Origin: Paenibacillus spongiae
GTDB lineage: Bacteria > Bacillota > Bacilli > Paenibacillales > Paenibacillaceae
Direction of reading: 5' to 3'
Assembly (NCBI RefSeq): GCF_024734895.1
Contig: NZ_CP091430.1
Coordinates: forward strand, 2,746,501-2,810,500
DNA length: 64,000 nucleotides
The notes beneath the pieces were generated by a model. That model was given only the letters and a program-made list of their open reading frames with translations. It did no database searches and was not told the origin of the DNA. Both the position numbers and the translations under genes were made by a program. The stretch's first letter is position 1. Every line of letters starts with the position of its first letter. Below, piece after piece: positions 43,593 through 52,470 of the stretch.

Positions 43593-45293
43593 ATGAGAAT
43601 GGCTCATGTTGGCGTTCTGCTCGACCGAAAGGCCGCAGAGCGCCGTTGGCAATACGGACTGAACTCGTTTGAATACTATATGGAAGAAGTGCTGCGGCAT
43701 GCAGGAGTTCCGTTCGAACGTCTGGAACATATCGAACTCCTCCCCGAGCGTTCCTACGATATCGTCATTGCGGCACTCGCTCCCAACGATGCGGCTGCGG
43801 CTTCCCTGCTGTGGTCATACGCCGAACAGGGGGGAACTGTTATCGCCTGTGCCGGACTGAATGCGATGGCCGCAAGGCTCGGTGCCGTTCCGCACCGGTC
43901 GTCCGGCCCGGGTTATGCGTCGTTCGTGGATTGGCGAGCCATCCCGGTTCGTTATTCGCAAGCGGCACCATGGAAGACGGAACCCGGCAATCCCAATTTG
44001 ATTCAAGAAACCGGCATGCTGATGAAGGATCATCCTGCGGGAGCCGCTCAGGGACCGGCACGGCAGACGTTCCGGATCGGCAAGGGGCTGCTGGAACGAT
44101 GGGCCATCGATATATGCGGCACGATCGTTGAACTGCAGCAGGGGACGGGTCCGGTATTGGACGACGGTGAACCGGCACCGGATGGAACGGCGGCGGTTAA
44201 CGAAGGGATATTGAAGGCCGATGACCGGATTGCGATGGATTGGGAGCACGACAGGCTTCTGACGGAAACAGGTTCGCCATACTTCGCTTATCCCTACGCC
44301 GATTATTGGCGTGATCTGTTCATCGGACATCTGCTGCAGTCGGTCCTGTCTCTGGAGCTGACGCTGCCTGTCGTAGGCTGCTGGCCAGATGGCATAGAAC
44401 GGGTCGCCATGATATCCCATGACAGCGACCTTAATCAGGATATCCATGCCGAGTCGGCGCTGGAGCAGCTGGGCGAATGCGGCATCCGCTCCACCTGGTG
44501 CATGATTGAGCCGGGTTATTCTCCGGGCATTTATGACCTTGTGAAGGCGGCCGGCCATGAGCTTGCCTTCCATTACAATGCGCTGGATGAGCAGAACGGG
44601 AGGTGGGCAGAGGACGAGTTCGAGAGACAGCTCGACTGGCTGAAGCAAGCGGCTAACCTGCCAGCCGTTACCTCGAACAAGAATCACTACACCCGTTTCG
44701 AAGGCTGGGGGGAGCTGTTCGAATGGTGCGAGAAGGGCGGCGTGCAGAGCGATCAGACAAGAGGTCCGAGCAAGAAAGGGAATGTCGGATTTATATTCGG
44801 AACGTGCCGTCCTTACTTTCCGATCGCCTGGGCGGGAGAGAACAACCGGATGTACGATGTGCTCGAAATCGGATTTCTGACGCAGGATCTGGATTTGACG
44901 ACACAATGGTCGGACAGCAGCGTAATCAACCCTTTCCTGGATGAGGTCGCCCGGATGAACGGTGTCGCTCACTTTCTGTTTCACCAGGTTCATATTCACA
45001 ACTCGGCGTCCGTGCGCGCTGCTCTGCGGCGGGTGGTAGAGGAAGCGCGGAGCCGCGGCTTCACCTTCTGGACCGGGGAGCAAATCAACCGTTGGGAGCG
45101 CAGCCGGCGCAACATATCGCTTGACATGGCAGCGGACGGTACGGTCATCGTATCAGGGGAAGCGCCGGAAGGCGCAGTCATATGGATACCGGTTCCTGAT
45201 GGATATGAACCGTCTGAAGACGAGGAGCTGGCTGATCAATACGGCGTGTCTTGCCGTAAGGAGTCGGCGTCAGGACGGGTCAAGCAAGCTTGA
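43593..45293 (+). CDS. Large protein with glutamine amidotransferase-like and polysaccharide deacetylase-like domains
   Basis: A 566-residue cytoplasmic protein. The N-terminal part (about 1-110) has alternating strands and helices and a GGTVIACAG turn like class I glutamine amidotransferase-like proteins. The middle (about 270-480) resembles a NodB-type deacetylase: MISHDSDLNQD (Asp pair, His), HELAFHYN (His pair) and NKNHYTRFEGW (His) could bind a metal. A C-terminal about 60 residues look like a small beta domain. I cannot name a substrate; a role in sugar or amino-sugar modification fits the DegT aminotransferase nearby. The start is uncertain: ATG 43593 follows AAAGG by 12 bases, while ATG 43581 sits directly on it and ATG 43599 is also possible. 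Shares an operator-like element with the DegT gene. Confidence 0.65.
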   Translation: MRMAHVGVLLDRKAAERRWQYGLNSFEYYMEEVLRHAGVPFERLEHIELLPERSYDIVIAALAPNDAAAASLLWSYAEQGGTVIACAGLNAMAARLGAVPHRSSGPGYASFVDWRAIPVRYSQAAPWKTEPGNPNLIQETGMLMKDHPAGAAQGPARQTFRIGKGLLERWAIDICGTIVELQQGTGPVLDDGEPAPDGTAAVNEGILKADDRIAMDWEHDRLLTETGSPYFAYPYADYWRDLFIGHLLQSVLSLELTLPVVGCWPDGIERVAMISHDSDLNQDIHAESALEQLGECGIRSTWCMIEPGYSPGIYDLVKAAGHELAFHYNALDEQNGRWAEDEFERQLDWLKQAANLPAVTSNKNHYTRFEGWGELFEWCEKGGVQSDQTRGPSKKGNVGFIFGTCRPYFPIAWAGENNRMYDVLEIGFLTQDLDLTTQWSDSSVINPFLDEVARMNGVAHFLFHQVHIHNSASVRAALRRVVEEARSRGFTFWTGEQINRWERSRRNISLDMAADGTVIVSGEAPEGAVIWIPVPDGYEPSEDEELADQYGVSCRKESASGRVKQA

Positions 45294-45632
45294 GAGTTCC
45301 CTGCGAAGCAGGGAGATGGGCTCCGGAGGAGCGCTGGCGGTCTGCGCAGAAAGAACTGCGACCGGAAGACCTTCTATTCTGCTGAGCAGATGATGCGACC
45401 GGACCTTGGCAGCGACAGCGACTCCGGCCGGCTGGCGATATCGGCTCGAATCACGGCTCGAATCTCGACATGCCCCTGCCGGTCAGTCTGTATTAACGGG
45501 CCGGGACACGCATGAGATCGTGGAAGGGATAATCAAAGTATGGAAGTCTGCCGTTTCCTTGATTGCCGCAGAGGACGCTATGATGAAGCGAAAGTAGTGC
45601 GAGTAGCCGCCGCGTAGGCGGGGAAATGTTCC
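45294..45632. other. Intergenic region without a supported gene
   Basis: A 12-bp period tandem repeat (CGGCTCGAATC at 45442-45452 and 45454-45464) lies here. A 64-codon frame (45406-45597) has no ribosome-binding site and no clear family; its end faintly resembles the C-terminus of Gfo/Idh oxidoreductases, too weak to name. Confidence 0.4.
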
Positions 45633-45680
45633 AAATCGCTGCCGCCGGCGGATAATTTCATCCGTTGGGGCGGCGATTTT
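45633..45680 (+). terminator. Terminator-like hairpin
   Basis: AAATCGC-t-GCCGCC (45633-45646) pairs with GGCGGCGATTT (45669-45679) with a bulge, followed by TTTGTGTT. Likely the end of transcripts from the left. Confidence 0.55.
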
Positions 45681-45729
45681 GTGTTAGAATGAGTAAAACC
45701 TCATTCGGCCGACAAAGGAATGCTCAACG

Positions 45730-47457
45730 ATGATGAAGCTGCGATTCACTTCCCTATGGCGAAAGCTGCGACTGCCTTATAAGCTTGGACTCGTCTATAC
45801 GCCTCTTATCCTTCTTCCTGCGCTCGCAGGGATCTACTATGTCACCGACAGCTATACCGTCGCTTCCAAAACGAGCACGGCCAAGTATGCGACGGATTTA
45901 CTCAGCCTCATGGGGCAAAAAATCGACGATCGCATGCGCAGCTACCAGCTGCTCAGCAAACAAATTATGACCGACGGCGACCTCATCAGGGCCATTCAAT
46001 CCGATCCGGTCTCGAGCTATGAACGGTTCCGGCTGGAAGGGATCATTAACGAGAAGCTTAATGTCTTATGGCTGGGCGCCGATCAGAACGAGTACATCCG
46101 ATCGATTATAGTGGAAACGCCTTCAAGCCTGTTTACGTACGGAAAATCGGATTACGGACACTACGGTGTTGACGATAGCGGGTACCGAAGTCAGGTCCGG
46201 GAAATGAAAGGGGCCGCCCGCTGGTTTGAACCGGAAATCTATGATGACGGTTACAATGCCGTACATGCTTTCCGTCTTGGCCGAACGATCCGGGATGCCA
46301 AGCTGAATGAGCTCGGCACGCTAACGATTGTGATTCAAGTGGAAGCGTTTGCGGATATTTTCAGCCAGACCCACTTTCAAGAAGACGCCGCGCTCAAGCT
46401 GCTCTCGGAGTACGGCACCGTACTTGTCGATAACGGTGTCGAGATCGGTCCGGGGGAGAAGCAGCTGCTGTCCTTCTCGGAGGACAAGCTTCAGAACGGA
46501 TGGAAGCTGTCCGCGCAGCTCCCCCTCCAGAATCTGTATGAGCCGATCTACAATAACGTCCGGCTGGCCGTCTATTTCGTCTTTGTATGCATCGCATTGG
46601 GCCTGATTGTGACCCATCTGCTGGCATTGGATTTGGTCATACCGATCCGGCGATTGATGATGAACATGAAGCTGGGAATCAAGGGCGTCCGACCCGGCCA
46701 ATTGAAGCACTTCAAAGGTGCCGTGGAGGTCGTGGAGATGAACGATACGTTCATCTCGGTCATGTATGAAATCGAGCATCTGATCGAAGAAGTCGCCAAG
46801 CAGGAGAAGAAGAAGAAGGATGCCGAAATTCGGGTGCTGCAGAATCAGCTGTCACCGCATTTCTTATACAATACGTTGAATTCGATCCGTTGGATGGCGA
46901 TGATTCAGAAGCAGGACAACATCAAGGAGATGGTAGATTCGCTAAATCAGCTGCTGACCTATGCGCTTCGAAGGTCGGGAGATCCCGTTACGTTAGCGGA
47001 TGAAATCGCCATCCTGCATAATTATGCGGCGATCCAAAAGGTGCGCTATCAGCATTTTGGCTTCGCGACGACGATTCCGTCCTCGCTGGAGAATGTGCTT
47101 GTGCTTAAGTTCATGCTTCAGCCGCTGATCGAGAATGCGCTGATCCACGGTTTGTCGCCATCCGATCATCCCGGCGAAATTCGAATCGAGGCTTGGGAGG
47201 AAGACGGAAAACTGATGATCGCAGTAAACGATAACGGGATCGGCATGACGCCGGACCGATTGAAGGAAGTGACGGGCGGATTAGTAAATCCGGAGCAGCA
47301 CTTTGGACTGCACAGCGTTCATGAACGGATTCAGCTTCATTACGGACGGCATTATGGGCTGACGATAGAGAGTGAAGCGGACATCGGCACAAGGATTACG
47401 GTGATGGTTCCGCTGACTCGGGCAGAAGAAAGCGGGGGGAAAACATACCATGCGTAA
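45730..47457 (+). CDS. YesM-family sensor histidine kinase
   Basis: A 575-residue membrane kinase. Transmembrane helices at about 21-41 and 277-297 enclose an extracellular Cache-type sensor; a HAMP linker follows. The His-kinase region has His377 in LSPHFLYNTLNSIRW, the N-box NALIHG at about 469 and glycine boxes NDNGIGM and FGLHSV. It likely senses a sugar or oligosaccharide outside the cell and phosphorylates the response regulator gene that overlaps it by eight bases. ATG 45730 is the start (no better upstream start). Its partner importer and rhamnosidase follow. Confidence 0.93.
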   Translation: MMKLRFTSLWRKLRLPYKLGLVYTPLILLPALAGIYYVTDSYTVASKTSTAKYATDLLSLMGQKIDDRMRSYQLLSKQIMTDGDLIRAIQSDPVSSYERFRLEGIINEKLNVLWLGADQNEYIRSIIVETPSSLFTYGKSDYGHYGVDDSGYRSQVREMKGAARWFEPEIYDDGYNAVHAFRLGRTIRDAKLNELGTLTIVIQVEAFADIFSQTHFQEDAALKLLSEYGTVLVDNGVEIGPGEKQLLSFSEDKLQNGWKLSAQLPLQNLYEPIYNNVRLAVYFVFVCIALGLIVTHLLALDLVIPIRRLMMNMKLGIKGVRPGQLKHFKGAVEVVEMNDTFISVMYEIEHLIEEVAKQEKKKKDAEIRVLQNQLSPHFLYNTLNSIRWMAMIQKQDNIKEMVDSLNQLLTYALRRSGDPVTLADEIAILHNYAAIQKVRYQHFGFATTIPSSLENVLVLKFMLQPLIENALIHGLSPSDHPGEIRIEAWEEDGKLMIAVNDNGIGMTPDRLKEVTGGLVNPEQHFGLHSVHERIQLHYGRHYGLTIESEADIGTRITVMVPLTRAEESGGKTYHA

Positions 47458-49042
47458 AGTTATGATCGTCGATGACGAGTCGCTCGTCCGGATCGGGCTG
47501 CAGTCGATTATCGAATGGGAGCCGCGCGGCTATCTGATTGCCGGCGTATTTAAGAACGGAGAGGAAGCGCTTGCTGCCGCAAGGCTGCAGAGCTTCGATG
47601 TCGTGCTGACGGATATCCGGATGCCCGGCATGGACGGGCTGGCCCTAATCAGGGAGCTGAAGCTGCTCGACCCGCAGCTCAAATTTATCATTCTGAGCAG
47701 TTATAACGATTTCGATTATATGCGTCAGGCTATTCAATTGGGCGTGAAGGACTATATTTCGAAGTATGAAATGGAACCGGAGGAACTGCTGCGGGTGCTC
47801 GATTCGCTTCAATTTACCGAACCGTCTTCGTCCGCAGGCGAATCCGTCAAGGAAAACTTGCCTGTGCAAGGGGCAGTGGAGAGGCTGCTGGAAGAGAAGC
47901 GGCAGCTGCTGAAACAGACCGCCGGGGAAAGGTTCGGCGCTTCAGAGACGAACTTCCCGGCGATCCGCAGCCGGTTTGGGCAGCAGGGTGAAACGGTCAG
48001 ATGGATTTGCCTCCGCCCTGTTCCAAGAGAGAGCGGGTATTCGCAAGCCGAGCAGAAGGCCATGACGCTGCAAGCTGAAGAGATATTCCGCCGATTAAAG
48101 CATATGGAGTTTATCGGAGAGGACGCAGGCTGCATTCACGGCATAGGTGTTATTGCGGAGGAAGCGGCTCCAGCAGAAGGCTTGCGGGAAATGCGGCAGA
48201 TGGCGGAGGAGCTGACGGCGGCCTGGGCCAAAAATCTGAATATCGGACTAATCGCGGGCATCAGCTCAAGCTCGCATCTTGCCCATATCGGACAGCTGAG
48301 ACTAGAGGCGGAGGAAGCGGCATCGCTTTCTTTCTATCAAGGCGCCGGCATCTATGTCAGAGACGAATACGAGCTTGCCATGATTGCCGATCAAGATTGG
48401 CTGGAATGGTATAAGCATGTCAAGAGCCGGATTCAACACCTGCGCTTCAAGGAGCTGATCGATGAGCTCGATGACCGTATCGATCGAACGGGAACCCGGT
48501 TCTATCCTTCGGAATGGCTCCGTCTGGGTGAAACCGTCGCCGTACAGCTAACGGACCTGCTAATTGAACGTTACGATCTGGATGTCGACCGGATCCGCAG
48601 CCGGTTCGGCTCCTTGTGGCCGCTTCCGGCTGCGGTCAAGCGTGCCCGCAGCCGTACCGAATTTATGGCGGTATTGCATGAGTTGACAGCCAAGACTCAG
48701 GATACGGTCTCCGCGATGCAAGTAAGCCGGGGATGGGTGCTCCAGGTCAAGAAACACGTGGAGAGCTCATATGGAGAGCCGATCCGATTGGAGGATATGG
48801 CGGAGAAGGTAAATTTCAGCCCCAATCACTTCAGCCAGCGGTTTCGCCAGGAGACCGGGGAGGCATTCTCGGACTATGTAGTGCGGATCCGGATCCGCGA
48901 AGCCATACGCATGTATCGCGAGACAGACTTTTCGACCGATGAAATCGCGGTAAGGGTCGGTTATACCAATCCGAATTACTTTATTAAAGTATTCAAGAAG
49001 GTGACCGGACAGACGGTCAAACAATTCAAGCAGCGCTTCTAG
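47450..49042 (+). CDS. YesN-family response regulator (AraC output)
   Basis: A 530-residue protein with a receiver domain (Asp55 as phosphoacceptor in LTDIRMPGMDG, Lys near 105 in KDYISKYE), a long middle domain, and a C-terminal pair of AraC helix-turn-helix motifs (VNFSPNHFSQRFRQETGE about 460 and IAVRVGYTNPNYFIKVFKK about 500). It is the phosphorylation target of the YesM-type kinase, whose gene it overlaps, and probably activates the transporter operon starting at 49230. ATG 47450 is clear. Confidence 0.94.
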   Translation: MRKVMIVDDESLVRIGLQSIIEWEPRGYLIAGVFKNGEEALAAARLQSFDVVLTDIRMPGMDGLALIRELKLLDPQLKFIILSSYNDFDYMRQAIQLGVKDYISKYEMEPEELLRVLDSLQFTEPSSSAGESVKENLPVQGAVERLLEEKRQLLKQTAGERFGASETNFPAIRSRFGQQGETVRWICLRPVPRESGYSQAEQKAMTLQAEEIFRRLKHMEFIGEDAGCIHGIGVIAEEAAPAEGLREMRQMAEELTAAWAKNLNIGLIAGISSSSHLAHIGQLRLEAEEAASLSFYQGAGIYVRDEYELAMIADQDWLEWYKHVKSRIQHLRFKELIDELDDRIDRTGTRFYPSEWLRLGETVAVQLTDLLIERYDLDVDRIRSRFGSLWPLPAAVKRARSRTEFMAVLHELTAKTQDTVSAMQVSRGWVLQVKKHVESSYGEPIRLEDMAEKVNFSPNHFSQRFRQETGEAFSDYVVRIRIREAIRMYRETDFSTDEIAVRVGYTNPNYFIKVFKKVTGQTVKQFKQRF

Positions 49043-49088
49043 GTCGTAAGGATTGGAATGAGGATCGTAAGATATGGAACATGGGCCC

Positions 49089-49117
49089 GGAAGACAGCGA
49101 TGTCTTCCATTTCTTTT
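49089..49117 (+). terminator. Terminator-like hairpin after the response regulator
   Basis: GGAAGACA (49089-49096) and TGTCTTCC (49101-49108) pair around GCGA and are followed by ATTTCTTTT. It separates the regulators from the transporter operon. Confidence 0.6.
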
Positions 49118-49155
49118 GGCATCTTTTCCATACCATCCTGCATGGGTCTCTCGGA

Positions 49156-49171
49156 GGATATCGCTTACAAT
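49156..49171 (-). promoter_or_regulatory. cre-like site overlapping a -10 box
   Basis: On the minus strand TGTAAGCGATATCC (49156-49169) matches the cre pattern except near its end. It overlaps TACAAT (49166-49171, plus strand), a likely -10 of the transporter operon, so CcpA repression is possible. Confidence 0.4.
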
Positions 49172-49229
49172 GGTATTGATCGCGATCGCAAGTGGATGTT
49201 AACGACTGTGAATATTGGAGGGGTTATGT

Positions 49230-50540
49230 GTGAAGCTGCGAAGATTCGTACTCATACTGGCGCTTGTCGCCATGTTCGGAGCGCTGCTGCAGGGCTGCGG
49301 CGGCGGCAATAACGGAAATACCGGCACGAAGGAGCCGGCCGGGAACGCGGACAACAAGGGCGGCACGGGCGATAAGCAAGTCACGCTCAAGGTTTGGGGC
49401 GATCTGGGCAACCAGGGAACGCTTGAAGAGTCGTTCAAAAAGATAAATGCGGCTTTCCAAGACAAGCATCCGAACATTAAGCTCGAATATGACTTTGCGC
49501 AGAACGATCAAAGCTTGAACGTCGCTCTGCAGGCAAACGAGCTGCCGGATCTGTTCTGGGTGCAGGGCGACAAAACATCGAAGATGAGCGAAATGGTCAA
49601 GAACGGATTCATCAAAGATTTGACCTCGTACAACATGGATCTGTCCCGGTTCTCCGACGCCGAGAAGGCATACTGCACGATCGACGGCAAGCTGTATTGC
49701 TCGCTTCCATCGTTCTTCGATACGAACGTTGTGTATTACAACAAGGATCTGTTCGATAAGAACGGCATTCAAGCCCCGGCTAACTGGGACGAATTCGTCC
49801 AAGGGCTCGATAAGCTGAAGGCTGCAGGCGTTACGCCGATCGCGCTGGCCGGCAAGAGCGAATGGGACCGCGCATGGCCGATCTTCGCCCTGGCACCTGC
49901 CTTGTCCAATGAAGCGCTTGTCAAAGCGCAGAAAGGCGAAGGCAAGCTGACCGATCCGGCGATTGCGGAGATGCTGCAAACGTTCCGCGATTTCACGGAT
50001 AAAGGCTACTTCGGCAAAGACTTCCTGGCACAGGATTACGCGGCTGCGCAGCTGGCCTTCACGAACGGCAAAGCTGCCGCCATCATCGACGGGACATGGG
50101 CGAATGCGACGTATGTCGATTCCGGCCTGAACCTCGGCCGCTTCCCGATTCCGAACAAGGAAGGCAAGAAGATCGTACAATCCAGCTACAGCAACTTCAT
50201 GACATATGCGATCTCGAATGATTCCAAGCATCCGGATGAAGCGGTCAAATATTTGGAATTCCTGAATTCGCTGGAAGCCCAGCAAATCTTGGAAGATTCC
50301 GTAGGACTGGTACCGACGATTAAAGACATCACGCCAAAGGACGAAGGCATTAAAGAGCTGGCCGTATTCGACGAAGCCGGCGTGAACATCTACTCGGTGC
50401 TGACGGCGCTCTCCACACCGGAATCCAATACCGCCGACATCCTGATGAAGGATGTTATTCCGAAGCTGATGACTTCGGCCACGACGGGCGAGGAAGCAGC
50501 AGCCGTCCTCGACAAGGCGGCTAACTACCCGGCGAAATAA
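49230..50540 (+). CDS. Sugar ABC transporter binding lipoprotein (family 1)
   Basis: A 436-residue lipoprotein with lipobox LQGC (Cys about 21) after a hydrophobic segment, and then a Gly/Asn/Lys-rich linker. The core (about 45-436) is an SBP_bac_1 fold, the size of maltose/multiple-sugar-binding proteins. GTG 49230 has GGAGGGG nine bases upstream and starts exactly before the basic N-region; a TTG 49215 lies inside that site. First gene of the operon with two permeases and a rhamnosidase, so it likely brings in rhamnose-containing oligosaccharides, for example of plant or algal origin. Confidence 0.93.
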   Translation: MKLRRFVLILALVAMFGALLQGCGGGNNGNTGTKEPAGNADNKGGTGDKQVTLKVWGDLGNQGTLEESFKKINAAFQDKHPNIKLEYDFAQNDQSLNVALQANELPDLFWVQGDKTSKMSEMVKNGFIKDLTSYNMDLSRFSDAEKAYCTIDGKLYCSLPSFFDTNVVYYNKDLFDKNGIQAPANWDEFVQGLDKLKAAGVTPIALAGKSEWDRAWPIFALAPALSNEALVKAQKGEGKLTDPAIAEMLQTFRDFTDKGYFGKDFLAQDYAAAQLAFTNGKAAAIIDGTWANATYVDSGLNLGRFPIPNKEGKKIVQSSYSNFMTYAISNDSKHPDEAVKYLEFLNSLEAQQILEDSVGLVPTIKDITPKDEGIKELAVFDEAGVNIYSVLTALSTPESNTADILMKDVIPKLMTSATTGEEAAAVLDKAANYPAK

Positions 50541-50621
50541 ACAGCTGAAGCAGATTATGAAGGAACGGTCAAGAGACGCGATGCTGACGTCGCTTGGCCG
50601 TTTCGACTAGCAAAGAGGTGC

Positions 50622-51548
50622 ATGAGGTTGACTTGGATGAGAAAACGACCGTTTCTGTGGTTTATATTGCCTGGATTTGTCTTGTATACCCTTTTTTCCG
50701 TCTATCCGATCTTTTCGGCGCTGCAAATCAGCTTTAACCGGTGGGATGGGATCGGCGAGAAAACGTTCGTGGGGTTCGACAACTATATCGAGCTGTTTAC
50801 GAATAAAGAGCTGTTCGGCCAGCTAACCGGCGCGTTCCGCAACAGTGTTACGCTGTTTCTGCTCAATGCGCTGGCCGTCCTTCCGGCCCAGCTGTATATG
50901 GCCTACCTGCTCTACAGCGGAATACGGGGGCACCGCTTCTTCCAAGCGATGATCTTCTCCCCGCAATTTATTGCTACGCCGGTGATCGTGTTCATGGGCA
51001 CGCTGATCTTCGACGGCAATATCGGCGTCTTTAACAAGCTGCTGGAGACAGTAGGGCTGGAGGCATGGACCCGGCCATGGCTCGGTTTGCCGGAGCTGGG
51101 GATCTTCGTCGTATGGGTGATGGTCGCCTGGTCGGGGATCGGAGTCGGCATGATCTTCTTCCTGGGCGCCATGAAGATGATCTCGCACGAAGTCATGGAA
51201 GCCGCCTATTTGGAGGGCGCGTCTTACTGGCGCAGATTCTTCAGCATCGTACTGCCGCAAATTAAAACAACGGTCTTGAATATGCTCATTCTGACCTATA
51301 TTTTCGCCATGACGATGTTCGATTTCAGCTTTATATTGGGCGGCGTTTCCGGCGGCATCAACCGCAGCGTCGACGTGATGGCCTTGTTCTTCTACCGGAT
51401 CGCTTTCGGAGATAACAGCGCCGTCGGGGGAACCATGAATGTGAATGCAATGGGAATGGGTACGACGATAGCCTGCGTGATGTTCGCCGTAATCTTTATC
51501 GTGGCGCTTATCCAGGTGGTTCTCACCTACCGCCGGACGGAGGACTGA
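50622..51548 (+). CDS. Sugar ABC transporter permease (UgpA/MsmF type)
   Basis: A 308-residue permease with six membrane helices; the EAA loop EAAYLEGASYWRRFFSIVLP is near residue 194 (20 residues). It forms the transport channel with the next gene. The start is not fixed: ATG 50622 is close to AAGAGGTG, while ATG 50637 is nine bases behind GAGG and equally possible. It is 81 bases after the binding-protein gene and directly before the second permease (two bases between). Confidence 0.93.
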   Translation: MRLTWMRKRPFLWFILPGFVLYTLFSVYPIFSALQISFNRWDGIGEKTFVGFDNYIELFTNKELFGQLTGAFRNSVTLFLLNALAVLPAQLYMAYLLYSGIRGHRFFQAMIFSPQFIATPVIVFMGTLIFDGNIGVFNKLLETVGLEAWTRPWLGLPELGIFVVWVMVAWSGIGVGMIFFLGAMKMISHEVMEAAYLEGASYWRRFFSIVLPQIKTTVLNMLILTYIFAMTMFDFSFILGGVSGGINRSVDVMALFFYRIAFGDNSAVGGTMNVNAMGMGTTIACVMFAVIFIVALIQVVLTYRRTED

Positions 51549-51550
51549 AC

Positions 51551-52375
51551 ATGAATTTGAGACCGAAGAGAACTTATGTAAGCTCGACTATCTTATGGGT
51601 TTATTCATCATTTACTTTATTCCTGCTTGCCTATATGACCTATCAGGCGTTCCGTTCCAAGAAGGAGCTGCTGTCGAATACGTTCGGCTTGCCGGATACG
51701 TTTAATTTCGCCAATTATAAGAAGCTGTTCGTCGAGGCGGACTTTCTGCAGTATTTTCTAAACAGCACCTGGATTCTGGTCGCGACGCTCATCATCGTGA
51801 TCCTGCTCGCTTCGACGGTTGCATACGGTATCGGACGCTATCAATTCCGTCTGAAAAGCGTCGTATTGCTCTACTTCTTGATCGGACTTATGTTCCCGGT
51901 TCAGCTCGGAATCGTGCCGATCTTCCTGCTTATCCGCGACATGGGGCTGCTGAACTCCCAGTGGGGGGTTGTGCTCGTGCTGGGATCGGGCTTGTCGCTT
52001 CCGGTGTTTCTGCTGACCACCTTCTTCGAGAAGCTGCCGAAGGACTTATATGAATCAGCCAAAATCGACGGAGCAAGCGAATGGACCACCTTCTTACGGG
52101 TGATGTTCCCGCTGGCTAGCCCGGTTATATACAGCATCTGCATCATTATGTCGGTTCAAATATGGAATCAATTCTTCGTTCCGCTTATTATGCTGCAGAG
52201 CGACAGCAACAGGACGATTCCGCTCATGATTATGAAATTCACGAACAATCTGATGTTTAACCTAGATCTGGCTATGGCTGGTTCGGTGATGGCGACGGTG
52301 CCGATTCTCATCCTGTTCTTCATCTTCTCCGGCAAGGTGCTCGAAGGGGTCGCATCCGGCGGCGTAAAAGGATAA
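51551..52375 (+). CDS. Sugar ABC transporter permease (UgpE/MsmG type)
   Basis: A 274-residue permease with six helices; EAA loop ESAKIDGASEWTTFLRVMFP near residue 175 (20 residues). It pairs with the gene at 50622. ATG 51551 is only two bases after the previous stop, so translation is coupled; GGAC-like GGAGGACTG serves as the ribosome-binding site within the upstream gene. No ATPase is encoded in the operon, as is usual for this transporter class. Confidence 0.93.
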   Translation: MNLRPKRTYVSSTILWVYSSFTLFLLAYMTYQAFRSKKELLSNTFGLPDTFNFANYKKLFVEADFLQYFLNSTWILVATLIIVILLASTVAYGIGRYQFRLKSVVLLYFLIGLMFPVQLGIVPIFLLIRDMGLLNSQWGVVLVLGSGLSLPVFLLTTFFEKLPKDLYESAKIDGASEWTTFLRVMFPLASPVIYSICIIMSVQIWNQFFVPLIMLQSDSNRTIPLMIMKFTNNLMFNLDLAMAGSVMATVPILILFFIFSGKVLEGVASGGVKG

Positions 52376-52470
52376 GAAAGTCTTCGCATCTAACGTGGTT
52401 CACGATGCAATGAAGCATGTAGCTCGGTTCACCACCGAAGGAATGTTTATGTACGAATGGAGGAGCAGAT

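Noticed and set aside
43815-45083. 422-codon open frame on the minus strand
   Set aside because: Antisense to the GATase/deacetylase-like gene; composition is Arg/His/Gln-rich, typical of a shadow frame.
45406-45597. 64-codon frame that might be a Gfo/Idh remnant
   Set aside because: No ribosome-binding site and only a faint similarity at its end; not enough to call a gene or pseudogene.
49224-50285. 353-codon open frame on the minus strand
   Set aside because: Antisense to a clear lipoprotein gene; no support as a gene.
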